Positions 45,277-56,602 of a stretch of DNA of 64,000 nucleotides are shown here, piece after piece; within the stretch, counting starts at the first letter, position 1, and each line of letters opens with the position of its first letter. This DNA is from Neopestalotiopsis rosae (lineage: Eukaryota > Ascomycota > Sordariomycetes > Amphisphaeriales > Sporocadaceae). The notes under the pieces are model-generated. The model saw only the letters and a program-made list of their open reading frames with translations. It did not search any database and had not been told where the DNA came from. The DNA lies in NCBI GenBank assembly GCA_023078685.1, contig JALGAS010000003.1, positions 2,232,001-2,296,000 of the forward strand. The letters are read 5' to 3'. Made by a program: the position numbers and the translations under genes.

Positions 45277-46063
45277 TTTGCTAAGGAAACGGTTTGGTAA
45301 TTAACCACGAAAGCAGCCTGTTAATGGCTAGATGAAGTCATTGTGCGAGAGTCTTATTTATATAAAACTTGTTTATATCTTAAGTCGACTTTAATATAAG
45401 TCCATTTTTCACAAATACGCTCCGGCAAACGACTTCCGTAAATTTAAAAAAAGTATGTGATTCTCGCAGAATTTATCAAGCCGAGCGGGGTCGTCCAATG
45501 TCACCGTAATTGTAACAAAGAAGTCCAACCCTTAATATTCGCGCTAATCACAGGCCGGTAGGCTGCGTAATGTTAGCGAAAATGATATTTTATTGTCACG
45601 AACCTGGTGGACTTGGCAAGGCAGGTTGTCTACTGGTATGCACTAGCAGTATGTTGTAATTATAAGATGGTGAGCTGGTATGGATGGAGCTCACCATCTG
45701 CTTATGTACCTGTGGACCGGACTAACGTGGTGCCGGTGGCCGGTCACCATCGGGATGGTCACTGCCATCACATCTATGGTCGTTCAATATTAACTTGTTT
45801 AATACTAAGTCCCATTAATTCCCCACACTAACATCCTATCGGAATGAATTTGCTGCCAGACTCGCCGTCGCGCTGCGCAAACGCCGGTTGAAAGCTCGTC
45901 GCCCATCTTACGTATGTATTCCACAAGGCGCCAAGCTAGAGCCTAAAGTTTTAGACAATTCTACTATCTTCTACAATCAAGTCCTTACCTACTGTACTTC
46001 CATTGAACACCAACCTTGCTGCCTTTTTTTTTTTTCTTTGTTCTTTTTTAGCATGTGTTGTTC
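45277..46063. other. Divergent intergenic region
   Basis: About 790 bp between the GH29 gene (minus) and the DNL zinc-finger gene (plus). The GH29 side is AT-rich. A poly-T tract of about 14 at 46024-46035 precedes the plus-strand start, and GTATGT near 45911 with TTTTTTAG at 46051 could bound a 5' UTR intron. Confidence 0.45.
45355..45367 (-). promoter_or_regulatory. TATA-like box of the GH29 gene
   Basis: On the minus strand this reads TTTTATATAAATA, a strong TATA match about 80-90 bp before the GH29 start codon at 45276. Confidence 0.5.
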
Positions 46064-46067
46064 ATGA
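46053..46067 (+). promoter_or_regulatory. Upstream mini-ORF overlapping the start of the DNL zinc-finger gene
   Basis: ATG-TGT-TGT-TCA-TGA, a four-codon uORF whose stop overlaps the main ATG at 46064. Ribosomes that start at the uORF would finish on top of the main start, so it could lower or tune translation. It matters only if transcription begins upstream of 46053, which a pyrimidine-rich leader suggests. Confidence 0.4.
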
Positions 46068-47539
46068 TGACCTCCAAGCGCATCACTGGAATTTTCAGCA
46101 ACCTTCTGCGCACACCCAAGGCGCCGTCTCCCTTCCTCTCTGCGCCTCTTCTTCGACCGTATCCTCGCCTACCTCGAACTCTGCAGCCCGGTCAGGTTGT
46201 TCGTCGCCATGCCCACCAGATACCCAAGCCAGGACGCCCGTCGCCTCCTGCCGCAAAGGATGGCAAGGATGATGGCGAAACGAAAACGCGCAAGCAACTA
46301 GAACCTCATTACGAGCTGACTTTTACCTGCGTTCCCTGCGGCTCGAGGTCATCGCATACCATCTCAAAGCAAGGCTACCACAAAGGCTCCGTGCTCATAA
46401 CTTGCCCATCTTGTCGGAACAGACACGTTATAAGCGACCATCTAAACATATTTGGCGACCGAAAGGTCACCATTGAGGATATCATGAGGGAAAGAGGGCA
46501 ACTGGTCAAGCGCGGCACCCTTGGTGTTGATGGTGATATTGAGTTCTGGGAAGACGGGACACAAACGCCGCGAAATGCCGAGAAGCTTGGCACTGACAAG
46601 TCCGATGGAGCTGCTGAACCGGAAGCCGTAACGCAAGCCGACGAGGCATCGAAAGCACGAGAAGCACGCGACCCTACAGCGTCGGCGGCGTCGCCAACTA
46701 CTACAACCACTACACAGACTCCTCTTGGGGGGAGTGGCTCGCGTCCTCGACTGAACGATGGGCAATCTGCGGTAGATGCGCCATCAACAAAGCGACAATT
46801 CCACGCATCGAGCGAATTCCGGAGAAATATGGCCTCGTTTGTCAGAGACGATGAACTGGATGAGCTGAGAGCAGGTCTGCGAGGCGAAAGTGAGCCTGAA
46901 AAGCAGGCGACCAATTCAAAGCCGCAAGTGGGCAATGGTGGAAATGGATTCTACTTCACCAAGCACTATGCGAGAGACCGCAGACGCGGGGTTGAAGACG
47001 ACAAACAAATACCCGCGGGTCAGTCACCAAAACCAGAAGCCCAATTGAGGAGTCAACTCACAGCCAACAAGCCCTTGCCTGACTACGAGAAATCTCGCGT
47101 CCGTCTGGTTGCGTCGGGCTTGAAGTTTCGGGCAGAGCATTACAAACCGAAATCAAGTCCTGCTTCGGCGCCAGAAAATAGTACATCACCGCCGAGTGGC
47201 CGCAGACGCGTAGTATACGCATGGCCCGAGGGCTCCAAGGAGGCCGTCGAAGTCGTGGTTGATCATACTGGCAAGGTCATTTCCCAGATGCCAGATCGCG
47301 TACGTCGGATCCAGCGAAAGCCGGGAACGCCACTGAGCTTTCGCAAAGTCGCATATAATGAATCCGAGGTGGCGGATTTCGCAACAGCCACGGAAGCGAC
47401 ATCACCGCAACGGCCACTGCCGGAAGAGACATATGCGCGCATCACCCGAGGCGTCGAGTCGGCTAGACAGTTACCACCGCAAAAGGTGGCGCTCGAGGAT
47501 TTTGATATCCTTGATCATGACATGAAGAAAACATTGTAA
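46064..47539 (+). CDS. Mitochondrial DNL zinc-finger (Zim17/Hep1-type) protein with long C-terminal extension
   Basis: Single exon, 491 residues from the first ATG at 46064 (upstream codons in this frame are GTG/TTG). The N-terminal 60 residues are Arg/Ser/Pro-rich without acidic residues, a mitochondrial presequence. Residues about 85-155 are a DNL zinc finger: YELTFTCVPCGSRSSH, ITCPSCRNRHVISDHL, then IEFWEDG. Proteins of this family (yeast Zim17) keep mitochondrial Hsp70 soluble and active. Normal members stop here near 170-200 residues. This one runs on for about 310 more, beginning with low-complexity sequence, then a second presequence-like motif (KRQFHASSEFRRN, about residue 240) and a C-terminal block with VVYAWPEGSKEAVEVVVDHTG. 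That second part is not recognised; see findings for the fusion idea. Confidence 0.85.
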   Translation: MMTSKRITGIFSNLLRTPKAPSPFLSAPLLRPYPRLPRTLQPGQVVRRHAHQIPKPGRPSPPAAKDGKDDGETKTRKQLEPHYELTFTCVPCGSRSSHTISKQGYHKGSVLITCPSCRNRHVISDHLNIFGDRKVTIEDIMRERGQLVKRGTLGVDGDIEFWEDGTQTPRNAEKLGTDKSDGAAEPEAVTQADEASKAREARDPTASAASPTTTTTTQTPLGGSGSRPRLNDGQSAVDAPSTKRQFHASSEFRRNMASFVRDDELDELRAGLRGESEPEKQATNSKPQVGNGGNGFYFTKHYARDRRRGVEDDKQIPAGQSPKPEAQLRSQLTANKPLPDYEKSRVRLVASGLKFRAEHYKPKSSPASAPENSTSPPSGRRRVVYAWPEGSKEAVEVVVDHTGKVISQMPDRVRRIQRKPGTPLSFRKVAYNESEVADFATATEATSPQRPLPEETYARITRGVESARQLPPQKVALEDFDILDHDMKKTL

Positions 47540-48147
47540 AAATGGACGAGGGTTTCGCTCTCGTCATTCACGAACTGTTGGGAATAAGTCAGCATCACAT
47601 TGTATAATAATGAGACACATAAAATTCGGGAGGCGTTTTTCATACACATGCGGGATCATGGCATATATCCCGACTTTGTAAAATCAATACAAACTCACAT
47701 TAGAAGATACACTGAAATACGCCGCGATGAAGAAATGACAAGCCTTATGTGATTGAGCGACACCGCTTTTCCTTTTCTGACGGGAAGGCAGGTGGTACTC
47801 TTTGGCCCTGAGCCAAACTACAGCGACTTTTGTACATGTTCGCCGGCGGAATGTCAGAAACAGTTGGCATTTCTCAAATATGCGCTTTGTCTTCATGCCT
47901 TGTGACCTGCGGTGCATAGAACCATAAGAGACGGTGTGGCACATGCACGTAAACGATCACCGAATGGAACACGACTATAATATGATAGATGCTTCTCTAC
48001 ATACTAATATTGGTAAAATTGCATTTGAACAAACTCCTCCAACACCAATCCATGCATGACTGTTTAACATGGGAGAAAAATGAAACGGGGTATCCTTGCT
48101 TGCCCCTTTCTTGAAACCACAGAACTTTTTTCCTACTACAACATTGC
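47540..48147. other. Convergent 3' intergenic region
   Basis: About 610 bp between the convergent zinc-finger gene and UTP20. Holds two 3' UTRs; the short minus-strand ORF at 47684-47944 has no recognisable feature. Confidence 0.4.
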
Positions 48148-51100
48148 TCAGTACCGCGCTCCGTGGCGTCTCTGCCGCTCTTCCCCGGCCCTCTCCTTTC
48201 TGCGCTTGATCTTCTTGTCCAGCTTGCCCTTCTTGAACCTTCCGTAGCGCTCCGGCTGGGCCACGGCCTCGATCTTCCTCTTGCGGGCGCGTCCCTCCCT
48301 GCGACGCTTGACCGCCTCCCGGACCTCTAGCAGCTCCCGGGTGTAGAGCTCGGTGCCGACCTTGCGCTGCAGCGTCTCCAGGAGCTCGCGGGCCTTGTCC
48401 TGGAGCTCTTCCACGCGCGGTTTGTACGACGGGTCGGTCGAGTACGGGATGGGAATCGATGGATCCGTCAGGTGGTGCAGCGGAGTGAGTACCATGTTGA
48501 GCGAGGGTGCGATGTGAGTGGTGGTGGGAAGCGTCGCGACGTAGAGGTGCAAGAGCTGCATGGCAGCGACCTTGGGAATGAGCGCAGATGCCCGAGATGC
48601 CGTTTCGATGACCAGAATGTCGGACAGGAAGTTGAAAAGCGTGTGCAGAGTGATGGAAGCGGGCCTTGACTTTTCTTCGTCACTATCGCTCGATTCACTG
48701 TCGCCTTCCTCGCCATCGCCAACCTTTAGTGATGCGCTGTCGGAAGCAGATGGCTTTGGATCCAAGAACTTGCCCAGGCGTGCAAGGGTCTGCACAACCT
48801 CTCCTGCCAGAGTCTCATCCACATCTGGAGTATCAGTGTTGGACTCGATCTCTGGCATATCCTCGGCACCCTGCTTGGACAAGCGTCTGCGCCACCTGGC
48901 GATTGTAGGTGGACTGATGATATTGACTGCAAGCATGACGAGAGCCTCGACGGCATCCTTTTCAAGCCGCAACCCCTGAGAGCCAGTGAGAGTGTCAGCT
49001 TCCTCCGATGCCTTGGTGTGCTCGTAAAAGTCGCCCAAGTATTTGTTGAGCAATTTGATGCTTGACAACTTGACTGTTGGATGTTGCGAAGCAAGTGGCT
49101 TTCCAATGGCATGCCACAATTCCTCATTGGCAAGTATCACAGACTCGTGCTTGTCCATCAAGATCGCTACTGTCTCCACAATCGTGTTGATGAGCTCCCA
49201 GTCATCGGCATAGGTTGCGTAGTCGTCCAGGATCTCGACTACCTTGTTTGTAACGAGGCTCAAGTCCTTCAGGTCTTTGCTCACTGGTTCCCTTGCTTCA
49301 AAGTAGAATCCAAAGGTCCGGATGGCGAGTCGGAGTACGGTCTGGTTTCCATCTTGTGCGAGCCAGTTGCGTAGCAAGGTTAGGAACTTGGAAGTGCTGT
49401 CCTTGTCGGCTTTACGGAAAATTTCCTTGAGCAGCTCGCCTGCTGCAAGGCAACACTTCTCGCTGTCATCATTTGCTAGGACAAAGAAGAGCGGAATGAA
49501 ACATGTGGTGGCGACTTCCTGAACGAAGTCTTGAGCCGATTTCATAAGGAGAAGATGAATGACTTCCATGACGGAGAGTCGGCCACCCTCACGCTCGTAC
49601 TTGAGATTAGCCACAACAAAGCTGAGCTGCTTCGCCCATCTATTCTTCTTCTGGGGATAATCGCGAAGAAACTGGAAGAAGGCACCACGAGCAAGATCTC
49701 GGGTATCTTTGTCGTCGTTGGTAATCATGATACTACCGACATGATCAAGTGTGTCGTACACTGCGGCAGTCTCCACCTTGCGATCAAGAACGGCGCGCAA
49801 GAAGTTGAAAGTGACGTGGCGGTAGAGAGGTTCGGTCAAGTCATCCTTCAGCTTGCCAAGGAGCATGTCTACCGCAGCATCCTTGATAGGGACATCCCTT
49901 CGATCTCTCAAGATGACAGAGACAAGCTTCAGTGCGGTTTGGGCAAGATCAGTGCTTGTCGTGGTTGAGATTGAAATGCTTTTAATCGCGTCCTTAGCCG
50001 CAACTTTGTACAGCTTTGCGAAATCATCAGTCTTGAAAGGGACCTTCGCGATGACGGTGAGAAGCTTGAAGACGGCAATTTTGACTTCCTCTTCGCCTGA
50101 AACGACGGCGTCACCAAGTATGGGAACAAAACCAGTAATGTTGCCAGCGTTGCGCAGACTGTCGTGCTTCTTGAAGACTGAGCGAAGAATGTCGAACGAG
50201 AATCTGACAAGCTTGTGGGTGTACTTGTTGATAGTGCCACGCTCGCCACTCTTCTTTGCACCCTTTTGTATAAGGTAGCGGCGAAGCCTGGGATCAAGCT
50301 TCACCTCAGCGTGTGGCTTTTCGCTCTCGTACACCTTCTGGATGACCTCATAGCAGAAAATCAGGGTATCTCTACTCTCAGCTGCGGCGTTGCCGAGAAG
50401 ACCATTGGCGATTCGGTTTAATAAGTCGTCAATCTTGCGGACCATCTTCAGGTCAAGCTTTTCCATCAAAAGCGATTGTAAAGGTCGTACAAGCTCGACG
50501 AGGTGGCTGATGGAAGCAGTTCTAGCGATGAGTTCCATGGAATCTTGACTCTTGCTGCTCTTCACTTCCTTCATCTTGCTAATGTACTCCTCGGCATCTT
50601 TCTCCTGGCCAACAGCACCAAAGATATCGTCCATGATGACCGCAACAATCCTGTCCAGGCAGTAATCAAGATCACCTGGTTGGAATTCGGGAATGACTTG
50701 GACGAGAATCGTGTGCATGGTGTATGATAACACGTGCAATTGGTAGCCCTTTGTCAACGCGCCTCTCAACTCATCAAGCACAAATCCGAATGCAGTAGGG
50801 CCAAGCAAAGAGGTCATCTTAGCCAAGGTATCGCGCGCCATCTCTCGAGCATCTAGTGCCTTGCTTTTAAGTATGTGGCAAATATCCGTCAAAACGCCGG
50901 GGAGCTTCTGTTCTAAAAACTGTGGTGGAAGTGTCTTAAGTAATCGAACAATAATGATGCCGACAGGAACACGTGAGCTGACAGTCGTCTCATCTTTATG
51001 ATGGATATATTCCATGAGAGGGGGCAGAACTTTGTTGACAATGTCGTCGCTGAACTTGTCCAAGGCCGGCATTGTAGAAGCGAGACGATGCTTCTTGCCA

Positions 51101-54100
51101 GAAGAATCTTCCATAGTTGTGTCAGGAGAGGAAAGGTCTCCATACTTTTCCGTTGCAGCAATCGAAAGAGATTCGATCAATTTGCCGAGAAGCCTGACCA
51201 ATTGTTTTTGGTGCTCCGGTTTGGACTGAATATAGCTGACATATCTGCCCAAAATGGCTCGGTATTGCGGCCATTCAAGCGAGATTGCCAGGTCAGCGAT
51301 AGTAGTAGTCGCTTGCGCACCCACACCATGATCATCCTCACCATCCTCGCGACCCCAAATAAAGTGTTCAAGGAGAGGAATACAGAAGTGTGCCAAATTG
51401 CGACTGCCCAACTCAGTGTGGTGGTTGACCTTTGACAAAAATTGCAGTGCCCTCATCTGCCGAGATGCAGCTGAACTGAGGATGTGACTGAAGAAGCTGG
51501 GGTCTACATCGTTCTCATCGGCTGGTGGATCAAGTCCTACCAAATCACTGACGGGAGCCCACGAAGGCAGATGAGAGACCATGTACCCAAGCATGCGAAC
51601 TGTCTCTCTCCTAACTGTCTCGGATGCCTCTCTTGCTCCCGAAAAGACTGCGGGTAGCACCAAGTTCTGAAGCATGCCGAAGAAAGTCTCATTGGCTTCT
51701 CCCGTTGATGACTTTGCTGCATCTACAAATCTGCAGATGCCATCGACCGCGTTGGAAGATAGTACACCATATTCTTCGTCGTGCTTGATATAGAACAACA
51801 TGTTCTGCAGTAACGGCTCCCATTCTCGGGCTGTGAAGGATGACTTCGCAATAGTGTTGAATGCATCAAGTCGAGTGTCATAATCAGCCTCATCAATCCG
51901 GCCCTCAACAAACGAATTGAGCTTGCTGCAGAGATCGGCGACTTCGTCCCGAATATCCGTCTCTTTTGAAACGAAAACAGCCAGAACTCTAGACAGCGCC
52001 TCACGACTGGGCCTGTCCTTGAAAAAGTTGTAAAGACTTGAGACAGTGACATAGATGCGATTTCGCAGGTCGCCAGTCTCGGAGGCATCCGAGAGCCGCA
52101 GGAAATTTTCCAGTATTGTGAGTACACCACCCTTGACCTTGGGGTGAACACGACGAGGTGGCTGGTTCAACAGGTAAACCGAAATGTCACGGTCGAGGTT
52201 GGACTGGTAATTCAACAGGTAAACCGAAATGTCAATAAGTTCGGTCGTGTTGCCAGACTAGAAGATCTCTTCCCAGTTCCTTGCCCGGTTCGTCCTCGGA
52301 TCTCTCCTGTGACCGCAGTAGGCCGCTGATCTTTCCTAGAATAGCATCTAGATTAGGGTCAATGAGTTCTTCTTTAATGAGTTCATTGAACTCAGACTCG
52401 GCAGCGGGTGCTTGAGCAAGGCTGATCAGATTCCGCACGATACTGAGAGCGAATATCTTAACTTCATCCTTGGCCTTCATGACTGACAGCAAGTCAGTCA
52501 ACTTGGGGATGATGCGAACGTCGATGCCCAGGAATAAAGTTGTCTTGGGAATGAGCGAAAAGGTTGAGAGAAGTTGAAGTGTGCCTGATACACCCTCTGT
52601 GTTCTCAGTCGGTAGGTTTTCAAGTCTTGGGGCCACAGCTTCTTTGACAAGAACATCTGAGTAAGGTGCCCAGTTGAATGCAGGCGCATTTTGAAGCAGA
52701 GCAATAACACACTTGAGAGCAATACTGCGAACATTTCGCAGCAATGAAGTATGTCCCTCTTCTTCGGTCTGTTCCTCCTCACCACTTGCCCGCTCAAGTC
52801 TGTGGCAAGCGCTGATCAAACAGTACAAAACTGCAGGGAGGATTGTGGCAGTGTAGTCGGCAACACTGGTGCCTAGCTCGTTGATCATGGACAGGATCAT
52901 ATTCAAGAAACCGACTTGCTTGCGCACAGTGAGCAGCTCGCGATCCACCACCTCGGCGAGCAATTTTCCATTCTTATCAATGACTTGTACACCACGCAAT
53001 TCACCCAGAGCGATGTCAAGGAATCCGCCCATATCTTCCACACTCAAATTCCGAAGCACGGCTAGTCGAGTAGCTTGGAGGCCGCCTCGCCCGCTGGAAG
53101 TTCCCTTCTTGGAGATCGTACGTCCGTAAAGGAGCCGCAAAAGAACGGGCATAGCCTCGGCGCGGTGCTTTGCTTGGATCTGGTGGTCGCCTTGGAAGAG
53201 GGTTGTAAGCTCATCTTTGAATCTCGCTTCATCAAGTAGGAACTCGAGGTTTTCTTGATATGGTCTGACGCCTTCTTGTTTCCATGCCAGAATTGCTTTC
53301 AAGGCAGTTTTCTGAACCTCAATGTCACCATTTGCCAATTGCTTCAATAGAGCATCGTAGACTTGCTGGCTTTGGTAAAGAACCTTGGGGTTGCCAAATT
53401 TCGAAAACACACCCAAAAGCCCCTTTCTATCAGCCAAAGACCAAAATTGGCCTTCGACAGGAACTGGCTCGTCCTCTGAAGCATCGGCATGATCATCGCT
53501 GCTAGATGCCCAGGACAGGAAGATAGGGACAAGTTTGCGTGACTGTTTCTCTGCCAAGTTTGGAGCTGCTGAGAGAACCTTGAGTGCCTGTGTGCGAGCA
53601 TTTGCTGGTCTCTCATCGGCCTGTTCTTGACTCTCCTCAAAATCGCGTAGCAGAATGTCCGACGCTTCAATAGACGAGTGTTTTGTAGTGTCAGCCTTCT
53701 GCCGCAGCTGATCAAGATTGAGACACTCAAAGTCTGTGGTACTGCGGCGTACGCCACCAGTAGCTACTTCTCTAGAAGATCCGTCCCAGCGCTTTGATGG
53801 GGCTTCAATCCATTCGAACGCCAAGTCACAGAGGACTTCTTCTCCACTTTGCATCTGTCCAACTTGCTTGAGAGACTCCACAGCTGTCTCCCACACAGGC
53901 ATAAGTCGGACTGTCAGCATTCCAAAGAGGAAAGCAGGCACTGCCTGACGTAACCAAGAAGTCTCGTCAATGTGTGAATAGATAGCACCAAGTCTACGAA
54001 GATGAACTGAGATAGCTCGGGCATTCTGCAAGTCCAATGATGTTTGTTCGGTCTGTAACATGATCGACAAAGCATCCAAGTTGTCTGGAGCAGACTCCAT

Positions 54101-56188
54101 GTTGCTGAGCAATCTTAACGAGGCGAGACGAAGTTCGGATGATTGGGATGAGAGGTTGCGAATGAGGCTCTTCAAAAGGGGGCTTTGTCCTTTTTCTGGG
54201 CTTGCACTTCCGTCACCATGAGATGTCGGGCTCGACGAGTTCGTCGATTGTGCTTCATATGCAAGCATTGCCTCCAAGTAGCCAGTAAGACGCGCATATC
54301 GTGGTGCAGCCGCCCTAAGTAGTGGCCCAAGAGATTCGTCAAACCGGCCGATCGCTTGACTCATTCTGAGGTAGGACGAGAAGCCTTGGCTAACGATGAA
54401 ACGCGCATCCTCGGTCTCTAGAGAATCGGATGGCCGAAGAGCAAGCTTGAGCTTTGTCGAGAGTCTATCTGAGATGAACTCAATAGTCTTGGTGTCCACG
54501 TTGACAAACTCCAAGAGGTGCAGAATTGCCGCGTATTTTGCAAGGCGTTTACTTCGCCCTTCTTCGAAACTGTCATCGCCAACCTTTGAATTGGCTTCTG
54601 GGAATGGCGAAGCCTCTAGCCTACCGAATGTCTTGATAATTTCATCTTGCCAGGATTGTGGAAGTGTGAAAGCCTTGCTGTCTCTTTGGGAAGGGATGGC
54701 GTAGCCCTGGACCATCTTCGGTAAAATCACATAGAGCATGTCTTCGTTGGCATCTTCTGCCCAGTGGGAAGCGACAAACCTGGACTCTGTTAGCTTCGTC
54801 TCAAACACTAGTATTCGGACAATTTCTTACTTCTGGAAGTGGCTCAGGAATAGACTTTGAAATTTGCTGGCGTCCAGCTCGGATACGTAGGAACAGAATG
54901 GTATGAACCATGACTTGAGGGGTTGTTGCGTAAGAGCCTTGATGAGACTGGCAATGTGAGGGGCAACAGCATCAAAAGACGCATATTGCCAGACTATTGC
55001 GATATTAACAATAATGTGGTCCCAGACTGCCGAAGCCTCCAGACTTTTCAGACCAGCCTGATCCCGAACCAACGCGCCAAGACACTGGCTTTGACAGTCA
55101 AGTAGACTCGACCAGTCCGAAATTCGTGTGCCTTTACGGACACCCGACACGGTACCAAGTAAACGCAGGTAAAGGACGTTGCGCAATCCAGGCTCCTGGA
55201 CAATGCTTTCGTAAATAGCTTCTACTATCGGTCCAAAGGTTTCGACTGTGGTGTGATGCACGGAACTAACGAGTGTACCGCATACCACTGCCGCCCAAGT
55301 CTCAGGTTCCTCCGAACAACACTCGGCGACAGGTACTGAGGCGATCAAAGCCTTGACAATGGCCGGCGCTGTTGTATGCACGCCATTTCCTTGACCTTTG
55401 ATGGCCTCGGCGAACATTGTCATGATACCATGGTAATAAAGCTCATACTGCTTATCACCGCGTGTCTTTTCAAGGTCGAGGCGGGCGTGTTCGATAATGA
55501 GCGGAAGCGATTTTTCCCGGTGGGAGGGAGCAGCAGCTTTCTTAATCAAGAAGCTCATGGCCTCGGCTGCGAACCTGGCGATATATTGGGGGTTGCGAGC
55601 CTTTCCGAGCAGCGGAGCTACCGCATCGTATGTCGGCCGGATGTCTGCAACCAAGAGACGCGATAGGTATTTAAATAAGAAAGCCAGGCAGGCAAACGTC
55701 CACTCAATGACAGCTGCGTCGTGTCGTCGGCCAGCGACTTGTATGATTAGGTCTAGGGCTCTGGGGTAATGTTTTTCGAAGCGTGTGCCCAAGTCGTGGG
55801 CAAAGGCAGTGAGGAGATCGAGCAGTGACTCTAGAGACTCCTTCTCTTGAGCAGATATGTACTTGTCAAGCAAGTCCATGATCTTGCTTTCAAAGTGAAT
55901 TAATTGGGCCAAACTCTCGCAGAGCGGAGAGACCTCCCTCTTGAAGAGAATGAAACCCTTGGAGACATCGAGATCGGCCCATTTCTCCAGACCGTTCTTG
56001 AAATATGAAGTCGTCGCATCGAGGTCTTCGGCGTCGAGATCGTGGCGGCGCACCTTGCGCAGAGGGTCGAGCGAATGGAGCTTGGAGATCTTTGTCGTGA
56101 AGGACTCCCACCGGTGGTTTTTTTGGTGGGGAGTCGACTTCGTGCCCTTCCGGGACTTGACAATACGTCCCGATGATGTCGCGGGCAT
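48148..56188 (-). CDS. utp20: Utp20, giant HEAT-repeat protein of the small-subunit processome
   Basis: Three exons, 54831-56188, 52259-54779 and 48148-52203, sum to 2644 residues, within the range of fungal and animal Utp20. The start MPATSSGRIVKSRKG lies at 56188; HRWESFTTKISKLHSLDPLRKVRRHDL is the conserved N terminus. Intron 1 (51 nt, 54780-54830) joins LSHFQK to FVASHWAED. Intron 2 (55 nt, 52204-52258) joins GRDLL to SNLDRDISVYLLNQPPRRV. The body is repeated helical HEAT-type sequence, with an acidic Ser-rich segment near residue 2470 and a basic C terminus (KRRREGRARKRKIE; KKGKLDKKIKRRKER) as expected for a nucleolar protein. Utp20 works in 18S rRNA processing and 40S assembly. Both introns break the reading frame, so without them the gene looks like three ORFs. 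Confidence 0.92.
52166..52234. repeat. 24-bp perfect direct repeat, one copy in exon and one in intron of utp20
   Basis: The 24-mer beginning TTCAACAGGTAAACCG occurs at 52166-52189 (exon 3) and again at 52211-52234 (intron 2), offset 45 bp. Similarity extends further with two small gaps: CGACCG on one side and CCAG on the other are shared. The CCAG of the intronic copy is the splice acceptor. Confidence 0.9.
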
Positions 56189-56602
56189 CTTGTCGACTGT
56201 GGATGGAGGAATGACGGCCTGCCTCCTGTGATCGTGTGCTCGGCAAGCAACAGTAGTACTGTAGAAACTTATTCCCCACCATACCAACAGCGAAGGCGAC
56301 CTCGACTTTTTTTCTTGACCCTCCGAGCGATAAGATCTTATCGGCAGCTTATCGCATCGCGCTTTTCTGAACGTGGTTAGACCTATTTGTCGCAGACGCA
56401 TTCAATTCAAGGCCCAAGCCTAATTGGTCGACGAACCAATTGACCAACCTCATAAGTGCCATTGATCCTTCCAATACCCACGCAGTAAGGTACTACTACT
56501 GCTACTACTACATACTTCTTGTTCATCGTATCGCATCACCTATACCGCATTTCTTATTCAACTATTTCACGATCCTGGGGTATTTCGATCAAGGAACAAA
56601 AC
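56189..56602. promoter_or_regulatory. Shared divergent promoter of utp20 and the CWF19L1/Drn1 gene
   Basis: Only 414 bp separate the two start codons, so both promoters and leaders must share it. CTACTACTACTGCTACTACTAC repeats occur at about 56490-56515 and a paired GGTCGACGAACCAATTGACC block at about 56426-56445. No TATA box is obvious, as is usual for housekeeping genes. Confidence 0.65.

Noticed and set aside
48148..56401. Utp20 as three separate genes or as a frameshifted pseudogene
   Set aside because: Two short introns (51 and 55 nt) join the three ORFs with consistent phases and restore a full-length family member.
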